Shown here: piece after piece, positions 1-5,116 of the stretch | How the letters are laid out: each line of letters begins with the position of its first letter | Numbering within the stretch: the stretch's first letter is position 1 | Source: Acidobacteriota bacterium | Lineage (GTDB): Bacteria > Acidobacteriota > Terriglobia > Bryobacterales > Bryobacteraceae | DNA length: 11,025 nt | Direction: 5' to 3' | NCBI GenBank assembly: GCA_003223065.1 | Contig: QHXU01000069.1 | Location: forward strand, 23,084-34,108 | Notes under the pieces: generated by a model | Seen by the model: only the letters and a program-made list of their open reading frames with translations | Told to the model about the DNA's origin: nothing | Database searches by the model: none | Made by a program: the position numbers and the translations under genes

Positions 1-171
1 GTCTCGCTCAACGAGATCTACCACAACGCGCGCGTGGTGAAAGTTCCGGGCGAGCGCCTGCTGTGGCGTGTGCTTCTGGGACGCCAGATGACACTCGAGT
101 CGGCGAACAGTCTTGCAGCGAAGGTCCGGCACTCCGGCCGCAAGGCCCTCGTGGTCCCAGATCCTGAATAA
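1..171 (+). CDS. C-terminal end of a SPOR-like domain protein (5' truncated)
   Basis: Frame 1 is open from the window edge to a TAA at 169-171, giving 56 residues of a gene that begins outside the window. The tail reads VLLGRQMTLESANSLAAKVR and ends in KALVVPDPE. This matches the usual end of a SPOR domain: a beta strand with V-x-x-G, a helix with regularly spaced Ala (ESANSLAAKV), then a Gly and a closing beta strand of the A-x-V-V type. SPOR domains bind peptidoglycan with denuded glycans, often at division sites, and usually sit at the C terminus of envelope proteins. Only about half of the domain is visible and no membrane anchor or partner domain can be seen, so the family call is moderate and the role of the whole protein is unknown. 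Confidence 0.5.
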   Translation, partial: VSLNEIYHNARVVKVPGERLLWRVLLGRQMTLESANSLAAKVRHSGRKALVVPDPE

Positions 172-180
172 AGGTTCTGC

Positions 181-245
181 CTATACCCCCATATGCGGGG
201 CACCCTTACCCCCAATTGACTTACACCCAATCTCGTTCTGGGGGT
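181..245. promoter_or_regulatory. Array of ACCCCCA boxes upstream of the sigma-54 activator gene
   Basis: ACCCCCA occurs at 185-191 and 208-214, a one-mismatch copy ACACCCA at 223-229, and an inverted exact copy TGGGGGT at 239-245. Two of these belong to a longer tandem repeat: CTTACCCCCAAT at 205-216 and CTTACACCCAAT at 220-231, 11 of 12 bases identical and exactly 15 bp apart. The last box ends one base before the candidate -35 element at 247. This arrangement suggests an operator for a regulator of the downstream cluster, but no known site is recognised. The 208-214/239-245 pair could also form a 7-bp hairpin with a 24-nt loop. Confidence 0.4.
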
Positions 246-246
246 C

Positions 247-275
247 TTGAGGAAGTTTCAAATCGACCGTAGAGT
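247..275 (+). promoter_or_regulatory. Candidate sigma-70-type promoter for the left cluster
   Basis: TTGAGG at 247-252 (4 of 6 to TTGACA) and TAGAGT at 270-275 (4 of 6 to TATAAT) are separated by exactly 17 bp. Transcription would start near 282, leaving a leader of about 36 nt before the ATG at 318. This fits the choice of 318 as the start of the first gene rather than the TTG at 282. No sigma-54 type GG-N10-GC element was seen in this gap. Confidence 0.4.
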
Positions 276-307
276 TTAGCTTTGGTCAACACACTAAACT
301 TCGAAGC

Positions 308-312
308 GGGAG
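308..312 (+). promoter_or_regulatory. Ribosome binding site deciding the ATG start at 318
   Basis: GGGAG at 308-312 lies 5 nt before the ATG at 318-320. The alternative in-frame TTG at 282 has no Shine-Dalgarno-like sequence just upstream. The residues it would add do not belong to the AAA+ domain. Confidence 0.55.
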
Positions 313-317
313 CGAGA

Positions 318-1352
318 ATGCTTGCGAACCTTGATGAAACCCGGCACGTGCTTGTAGGTCAATCGCCCCGAACGCGCCAGGTCTTACGGCTAATTGAAAA
401 GCTCGGGCGCTGCAGATGGCCCGCATTGCTGCTGGGGGAGACCGGAACGGGAAAGGAAGTTGTCGCCCGGGCTATCCATAATATATGCCGTTCGGGCCCG
501 TTCGTAACGATCGATTGCTCCTCGATGGTGGGGCCGTTGATGGAGAGCGAGCTATTCGGGCACGTCAAAGGAGCCTTCACGGGGGCTGCGATGGCGAAGG
601 TCGGGCTGATTGAGACCGCCAACGGCGGCACGGCCTTTTTCGACGAAATCGGTGAGTTGCCGCTCGACATGCAGGCGAAGCTCCTCCGGGTGTTGCAGGA
701 GAAGGAGTTCCGCCCCGTCGGATCACTTAACACGCACCGCTCCGACTTCCGCATCATCGCCGCCACCAACCGCGACCTGGCCAAGGAAGTCGAGAAGGGA
801 ACCTTCCGCCGCGATTTGTTCTTCCGGCTGAACGTGATCAACATCCGCCTGGCTCCGCTTCGCGAACGGAAAGAGGACATACCTGCGCTGATCAATCACT
901 TCTTATCGCGCGTCGGCGGCAACTACAGCATGACTGCGGAAGCGCTGGAGGTGATGCTTTCCTATGATTGGCCGGGCAACGTGCGTGAACTCGAGAACTG
1001 CGTCCAGCATATGGTGGCAATCAACTCAGGACCGCTGCTTCATGTGGCGGACCTGCCGTCGAACCTGCAGAACCACATCCTGGAGAAGAAATCGCAGTAT
1101 TTGATGGCGGCTGCAACCGCGAATACCGCTCGCGCGGATGCCGACCCGGCGCACGCCGAACCCGGCACGATGCGCGAGGCCCCGGCGCCTCAACCGATCC
1201 CCGCCGTGATTCCTCTGATGGAGCTTGAACGCCGTGCGATCATGAACGCGCTGGAGCACACCAAAGGCGACCGTGCCGTTGCGGCGCACCTGCTCGGGAT
1301 TGGCCGGACAACGCTGTACCGGAAATTGAAGGAGTATCAGTTAGCCGGATAA
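318..1352 (+). CDS. Sigma-54-dependent transcriptional activator lacking an N-terminal sensory domain
   Basis: This 344-residue bacterial enhancer-binding protein would use ATP hydrolysis to open sigma-54 promoters. Walker A is GETGTGKE at residues 40-47, the sigma-54 contact loop GAFTGA is intact at 85-90, Walker B is GGTAFFDE at 103-110, sensor I lies around RIIAATNRD (145-153), the R-finger region is FRRDLFFRLN (163-172) and sensor II is WPGNVRELEN (218-227). An Ala/Pro-rich linker (about 262-298) leads to a Fis-type helix-turn-helix at 318-340 (AAHLLGIGRTTLYRKLKEY). The AAA+ domain begins almost at the start codon, with no receiver, GAF or PAS domain, as in PspF. Such proteins are usually controlled by a partner in trans, and the receiver protein encoded 10 nt downstream is an obvious candidate (inference). 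A TTG at 282 would add 12 residues; ATG 318 is preferred for its ribosome binding site. Confidence 0.93.
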   Translation: MLANLDETRHVLVGQSPRTRQVLRLIEKLGRCRWPALLLGETGTGKEVVARAIHNICRSGPFVTIDCSSMVGPLMESELFGHVKGAFTGAAMAKVGLIETANGGTAFFDEIGELPLDMQAKLLRVLQEKEFRPVGSLNTHRSDFRIIAATNRDLAKEVEKGTFRRDLFFRLNVINIRLAPLRERKEDIPALINHFLSRVGGNYSMTAEALEVMLSYDWPGNVRELENCVQHMVAINSGPLLHVADLPSNLQNHILEKKSQYLMAAATANTARADADPAHAEPGTMREAPAPQPIPAVIPLMELERRAIMNALEHTKGDRAVAAHLLGIGRTTLYRKLKEYQLAG

Positions 1353-1362
1353 GTGGCACTAT

Positions 1363-2226
1363 ATGCGAGTTCTACTGGTCGAATCCGAATCGGAAGACGC
1401 CCTCTTTCTCCGTGACGTGCTGGCCGAGATTGAAGAAGGTCGATACTGGAGCAACTGGGTCCATATCGAAATGCTCCACGCGCCCACGTGGAGCGACGCG
1501 GCGGCGATCCTCGCTACCGAATCGGTCGACATCATTCTCCTCGATCTCGACCTGGCGGACTGCCAGGGCGTGGACACGTTCCGCAGATCCCAGGCGGCGG
1601 CCGCGCACATTCCGGTTGTGCTGCTGGCGGGGGGATCGCAAGACGAAGCCATGGCAACGCGGCTGGTCCGGGATGGCGTCCAGGATTTTCTCTTAAAGAA
1701 ACAAGTCGACTGCGCGCCGCTCGCGCACGCCATCCGCAACGCTGTGGAGCGTCACAGGCAGCTTACCGCCGCCCGCGCAGCCGCCATGACCGATTCCCTC
1801 ACCGGCTTGCTGAACCGCAGCAGTTTTCTCACCTTCGGGGATCGCGACCGGAAGCTGGCGGAGCGCCTGGGCCGGCGGCTCATGGTTATGGTCGCCGAAC
1901 CAAAGAATCTTTCCGAGATCGCCGCCGCGTACGGCGAGCAACGACGCGACCTCACCCTGGTGGAAGTGGCTGACCATCTTCGAAGTCTGGCGAGCCCGGC
2001 GGATTTGCTGGCAAGAATCGGGCAGGCGCGCTTCGGCCTCACGATCGTCGACACGGAGGCCGAACCGGTGGAAGCGGCCTGGGCGCGTATCCACCACGCG
2101 GCATTAGAGCACCGAATCGTGATCGGCTCAGCGATCTTCCATCCGGAAAGCCCCCTGTCGCTCGACGCGCTGCTCGAGCAGGCGGCGCTCGACCTCGCTC
2201 CCAACGCTTTCGCCATGCGACGATAG
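1363..2226 (+). CDS. Receiver domain fused to a degenerate GGDEF domain
   Basis: This is a 287-residue two-domain protein. Residues 1-125 form a receiver fold: the predicted phospho-acceptor Asp61 in IILLDLDLADCQG and the conserved Lys112 in DFLLKK remain. The usual acidic pair after strand 1 is reduced (VLLVESESED), and the conserved Thr/Ser after strand 4 is Ala89 (PVVLLAGGS). Residues 142-280 resemble GGDEF: the entry motif TDSLTGLLNRSSF (143-155) is clear, but the signature place reads GQARF (220-224, RIGQARFGL). Only the first Gly and the Phe survive, so diguanylate cyclase activity is not expected. The gene follows the sigma-54 activator by 10 nt with no strong ribosome binding site, suggesting coupling. 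It may act as a binding or adaptor protein for its neighbour, or as a nucleotide sensor; this is inference. Confidence 0.85.
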   Translation: MRVLLVESESEDALFLRDVLAEIEEGRYWSNWVHIEMLHAPTWSDAAAILATESVDIILLDLDLADCQGVDTFRRSQAAAAHIPVVLLAGGSQDEAMATRLVRDGVQDFLLKKQVDCAPLAHAIRNAVERHRQLTAARAAAMTDSLTGLLNRSSFLTFGDRDRKLAERLGRRLMVMVAEPKNLSEIAAAYGEQRRDLTLVEVADHLRSLASPADLLARIGQARFGLTIVDTEAEPVEAAWARIHHAALEHRIVIGSAIFHPESPLSLDALLEQAALDLAPNAFAMRR

Positions 2227-2233
2227 CAGTCGA

Positions 2234-3250
2234 GTGCCGATCGCCCTCGACGCGACCTATAGCCTGGGCAGAAACCTGTCGGGCGTCGGTGTCTACTCGC
2301 GCCAGATGCTCTTCGGCCTGGCGCGCGCACATCCCGAAGAAAATTTCCAGTTCTGCTACCGGTCGCACCGGATCCTGCGGTCGTTGGGGGATGCCCTGCC
2401 GCGGAACGCCACCCGCAGGCTGCTCACGGGCGTTCCGCAGGCGGATCTGTTTCATGCGCTCAACCAGCGGGTCGACTTCCGCGCGCGGCGCACCGTCACG
2501 ACCTTTCACGATCTCTTCGTCATGACGGGCGAATACTCCGAGGCGGAATTTCGACGGCGATTTGCCGAGCAAGCTCGCCAGGCGGCCGACCGCAGCGACC
2601 TTATCATTGCGGTCTCACATTTCACGGCGTCACAGATCGAGCAACTCCTTCGAGTCGGGATGGACCGGATTCGCGTGGTGCCGCATGGTATCCGCGCTCC
2701 CGACAGGATTGCCAAAGCGCGGGAGAATCTGGTGCTTTGCGTGGGGGCCATACAACGCCGCAAAAACATTGCGCGACTCGTGAGAGCCTTTGAACGATTG
2801 CCCGCCCGGTGGCGTCTGGCGCTCGCTGGCGCGGCCGATGGATTCGGCGCATCCGAGGAGCTGCGGGCAGTGGAAGAGAGCCTTCGCCGCGGCGACATCG
2901 ATGTTCTGGGCTACGTCTCCAATGCCGAACTCGACGCCCTTTATCAGCGCGCGAGCATCTTCGCGTTTCCTTCTCTCGACGAGGGCTTCGGGATGCCGGT
3001 GCTCGACGCGATGGCGCACGGTGTGCCGGTGGTCACTTCAAAGCGTTCCGCTCTTCCGGAGGTCGCAGGTGACGCCGCGTTGCTTATAGATCCGCAGGAT
3101 GTAGATGCGTTGGCGGATGCTCTATCAAGACTTGCGTGCGACGACGCTTTGCGGGAAGATCTAGCGCGCCGTGGTCTTGAACGAACATCGACGTTCACCT
3201 GGGAGTCCGCGGTCGAGCGCACGTGGGCGGTTTACGATGAATTGAGATGA
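2234..3250 (+). CDS. GT4-family glycosyltransferase
   Basis: This 338-residue GT-B retaining glycosyltransferase (Glycos_transf_1 type) is likely cytoplasmic or peripheral at the membrane and adds a sugar from a nucleotide donor to a glycan or lipid-linked acceptor. The N-terminal Gly-rich loop (GRNLSGVGVYSRQ, 12-24) is typical of GT4. The acceptor domain continues to about 145 (DLIIAVSHFTASQIEQLL), followed by VVPHGI (148-153), the donor-domain opening VGAIQRRKN (170-178), GYVSNAELDALYQRA (226-240) and FPSLDEGFGMPVLDAMAHG (245-263). The donor-binding EX7E motif appears as E250-x7-D258, with Asp for the second Glu. The start is a GTG with no clear ribosome binding site, just after the preceding stop, so reinitiation is likely. 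Its stop overlaps the modA start as ATGA. The sugar and acceptor cannot be deduced. Confidence 0.9.
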   Translation: MPIALDATYSLGRNLSGVGVYSRQMLFGLARAHPEENFQFCYRSHRILRSLGDALPRNATRRLLTGVPQADLFHALNQRVDFRARRTVTTFHDLFVMTGEYSEAEFRRRFAEQARQAADRSDLIIAVSHFTASQIEQLLRVGMDRIRVVPHGIRAPDRIAKARENLVLCVGAIQRRKNIARLVRAFERLPARWRLALAGAADGFGASEELRAVEESLRRGDIDVLGYVSNAELDALYQRASIFAFPSLDEGFGMPVLDAMAHGVPVVTSKRSALPEVAGDAALLIDPQDVDALADALSRLACDDALREDLARRGLERTSTFTWESAVERTWAVYDELR

Positions 3251-3966
3251 GACTTCTTGCCACCGCGCTCTTAGCAGTGACCTCCCTCGATGCGGCGGAC
3301 CTGCTGGTTGCTGCCGCGTCGGATCTGGCGCCGCTCGCGCAGTCGCTCGAAGCCGGATACGCCCGCAAGACAGGTGAGAAGGTCCGGTTCACACTCGCGT
3401 CGAGCGGATCACTGGCGCGCCAGATCGAGAACGGGGCGCCGTTCGACGTCTATCTTTCCGCCAACGACAAATACGTGACCGATCTTGCCAATGCTGGGCA
3501 CCTTGATTCCGCAACGCTGGTGACTTATGCGTTCGGCCGCATTGCGTTATGGTCCGCCGGGGGAACTGTCCGCTCGCTCGAAGATCTAAAGAACCCTGAG
3601 GTGAAGCACCTTGCGATTCCGAATCCCGAGCATGCGCCGTACGGCGTCGCGGCGCGGAAGGCTCTGGAGAACCGGGGCCTTTGGAAGGATGTCCAGCCGA
3701 AAATCGTTTACGGCGAGAACGTTCGTCAGGCGTTGCAGTTCGCCGAGAGCCGGAACGCCGAGGCTGTGATCACTTCCCGGACTCTGCTGCTCGGCCGTGG
3801 CATCCTTCTTCCGGCGGAGTGGCATGACCCGATCCGCCAAACGGGCGGAGTGGTGAAGCCGGCCGGGCAACCGGACGCCGCGCGGCGATTCCTGAAGTTT
3901 CTGACGGGACCGGACGGGCGAAAGATTCTCGAAAGAGGCGGGCTGTTCCCTCCGCCACTTTCCTGA
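3247..3966 (+). CDS. modA: ModA-type molybdate/oxyanion-binding periplasmic protein
   Basis: This 239-residue solute-binding protein has a short export signal (MRLLATALLAVTSLDAA, 1-17, cleavage probably after the Ala pair). The mature part starts with LLVAAASDLAPL, the typical ModA opening, followed by SSGSLARQIENGAPFDVYLSA (52-72), NPEHAPYGVAARKAL (126-140) and YGENVRQALQFAESRNAEA (155-173), all ModA landmarks. The ligand-contact serines correspond to Ser25 and Ser53. The later segment that usually contains a Tyr (G-I-V-Y) reads EAVITSR, with Ile at the expected Tyr place, so oxyanion selectivity may differ. There is no lipobox. The start overlaps the glycosyltransferase stop by 4 nt, implying translational coupling. 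No permease or ATPase gene follows in the window; the next gene is convergent, so it must borrow a transporter or serve another role. Confidence 0.87.
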   Translation: MRLLATALLAVTSLDAADLLVAAASDLAPLAQSLEAGYARKTGEKVRFTLASSGSLARQIENGAPFDVYLSANDKYVTDLANAGHLDSATLVTYAFGRIALWSAGGTVRSLEDLKNPEVKHLAIPNPEHAPYGVAARKALENRGLWKDVQPKIVYGENVRQALQFAESRNAEAVITSRTLLLGRGILLPAEWHDPIRQTGGVVKPAGQPDAARRFLKFLTGPDGRKILERGGLFPPPLS

Positions 3967-3967
3967 G

Positions 3968-3998
3968 CGGATAGCTGAAGGCGTAAAGCCGCTGTCCG
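3968..3998. terminator. Hairpin between convergent genes, possible bidirectional terminator
   Basis: CGGATAGC (3968-3975) pairs with GCTGTCCG (3991-3998) over 8 bp with one T-G wobble. Inside it GGC (3980-3982) pairs with GCC (3988-3990) around GTAAA, leaving a small one-sided bulge. It occupies nearly all of the 34-bp gap between the modA stop and the stop of the opposite-strand membrane protein. There is no T-tract on either side, so it is not a classical intrinsic terminator. Confidence 0.4.
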
Positions 3999-4000
3999 GC

Positions 4001-5023
4001 TTAGTCCGCTAACCGCGATTTGGAAAGCTCGCTGGCATGGCCGTGGGCCGCTCTCCTCAGTTCTATGAGCCCGGCGCCGGTGACGGACAGTGCAACAAAG
4101 CCGGTCACCAGCAACGGCAGCGTTACGATCCCCCACAATACAAGCGAGAAGCGCGCCGCTTCGGCCGGGTCCACATTGAAGATTCTTTCCAGGCTCTCTT
4201 TCGTCAGGAACTGAAAGAGCCCGAGGTTCCCCGGCGCCTGCGGCACAATGCTCCCCAGCCGCAGGATCACCATTAGCGCGAAGGCTACGCCCAGCGAGAG
4301 TGGAAACCCATAGCCCAGGAAAGATGCATAGATCGGGATGACCTGGAGCAGCAGATAGGGCAGGCTCTGAAGAAACGCGAGGTAAAGATAGCGCGAGTGG
4401 CCGATGAGATGTAGGTCGTCGATCAGCACGCGCAAGTGTCGCTGCCACGTCTTCCCTGAGAGCACCGCGTGCGTCTGGTGCCGCCGGTACATCGCGACCG
4501 CGAGCAGCAACGCTCCCACCATCACAAGGGTCCCGAGCAGGTAGCCGCCGTCGACGAGGTAGCGCATCTGCCTGGGAAACGGAATGTATTTCACCGTCAG
4601 CAAGAGGCAAAGGCAGAGCCAGATACCGTCAAAGATGCGTTCGATCAGGACGCTCGAAAGCGACACCGAGAAGAGCAGGCCAGTCCAGCGGGTGAGCAGG
4701 TAGCAGCGCAACAGTTCCCCGGCGCGGAAAGGCAGGACTTCATTGGCGAACAGTCCGACGTAGATCGCCCGCACAGCCTGCCAGAATGTCACGGGCACGA
4801 CCGGACGCAGCAACAGGCTCCATCGCAGGCCATGCCAGCAGTAAACGGCGATGTCGGCGATCACGGCGACGCCCACCCACCACCAGTTCATCGTGGCAAG
4901 ATCGTCCGACAGTTCTCCGAGCTTGGCGCCACGGAGTGTCCAGACCAGACAACCGAGCGATACGAGATTCGTTAGAACAAGAACTACCCGTGAACGGGTA
5001 ACGTTTGAGTTCGCTTCACCCAA
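4001..5023 (-). CDS. Multi-pass membrane protein, LPG-synthase TM / YbhN-like family (PF03706-type)
   Basis: This is a 340-residue integral membrane protein. Hydrophobic segments lie at about 12-30, 47-65, 82-97, 115-143, 158-178, 214-235, 241-262 and 292-318. Landmarks of the lysylphosphatidylglycerol-synthase transmembrane / flippase-like family are present: FANEVLPFRAGELLR (92-106), the SSVLIERIFDG segment (123-133), and PQAPGNLGLFQFL (261-273) near the C terminus. There is no soluble aminoacyl-transfer domain, so it is not an LPG synthase itself; stand-alone members are linked to lipid or polyprenyl-linked glycan handling, mostly without biochemical proof. The start is a TTG: an in-frame TAA lies 6 codons upstream and the next ATG is codon 45, inside the second membrane segment. 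There is no Shine-Dalgarno sequence. It lies 93 bp downstream of the NtrC-type regulator on the same strand. Confidence 0.85.
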   Translation of the reverse strand: MGEANSNVTRSRVVLVLTNLVSLGCLVWTLRGAKLGELSDDLATMNWWWVGVAVIADIAVYCWHGLRWSLLLRPVVPVTFWQAVRAIYVGLFANEVLPFRAGELLRCYLLTRWTGLLFSVSLSSVLIERIFDGIWLCLCLLLTVKYIPFPRQMRYLVDGGYLLGTLVMVGALLLAVAMYRRHQTHAVLSGKTWQRHLRVLIDDLHLIGHSRYLYLAFLQSLPYLLLQVIPIYASFLGYGFPLSLGVAFALMVILRLGSIVPQAPGNLGLFQFLTKESLERIFNVDPAEAARFSLVLWGIVTLPLLVTGFVALSVTGAGLIELRRAAHGHASELSKSRLAD

Positions 5024-5029
5024 AGAACC

Positions 5030-5057
5030 ATAATAGCCTTACCGTGTCGGCGCACAA
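5030..5057 (-). promoter_or_regulatory. Candidate promoter abutting the TTG start of the membrane protein gene
   Basis: On the minus strand TATTAT (5030-5035, 5 of 6 to TATAAT) is preceded after 16 bp by TTGTGC (5052-5057, 3 of 6 to TTGACA). The -10 hexamer ends only 6 nt before the TTG start, so transcription would begin at or next to the start codon and the mRNA would be leaderless. This agrees with the missing ribosome binding site. Confidence 0.35.
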
Positions 5058-5100
5058 CTCCGCGTGGCCTGCGCCGGCGTGAATCAGCAGCGGCCGACAC
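5044..5100. repeat. 8-bp inverted repeat GTGTCGGC / GCCGACAC in the intergenic gap
   Basis: GTGTCGGC at 5044-5051 is perfectly complementary to GCCGACAC at 5093-5100, with a 41-nt loop. It lies in the 93-bp gap between the NtrC-type gene and the membrane protein gene. One arm falls inside the -35/-10 spacer of the candidate promoter, so it could be a paired operator. It could alternatively be a transcript hairpin ending the regulator mRNA; no T-tract follows. Confidence 0.35.
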
Positions 5101-5116
5101 CGAGCCACCATAGACG

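Noticed and set aside
186..200. CCCC/GGGG hairpin as a terminator of the SPOR-like gene
   Set aside because: The stem is only 4 bp and no T-tract follows. The bases are better explained as part of the ACCCCCA box array.
282..317. TTG at 282 as the start of the sigma-54 activator
   Set aside because: It coincides with the predicted transcription start, has no ribosome binding site, and adds residues unrelated to the domain. The ATG at 318 has GGGAG 5 nt upstream.
1354..1368. TGGCAC just before the receiver gene, resembling a sigma-54 -24 element
   Set aside because: The following GC lies only 8 nt after the GG, not 10, and the element overlaps the start codon of the next gene.
3726..4610. 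A 294-codon open frame on the - strand spanning the modA end and the membrane protein gene
   Set aside because: It runs antisense to modA and out of frame with the membrane protein, both of which have clear family motifs. The product is low-complexity Arg/Ala/Pro.
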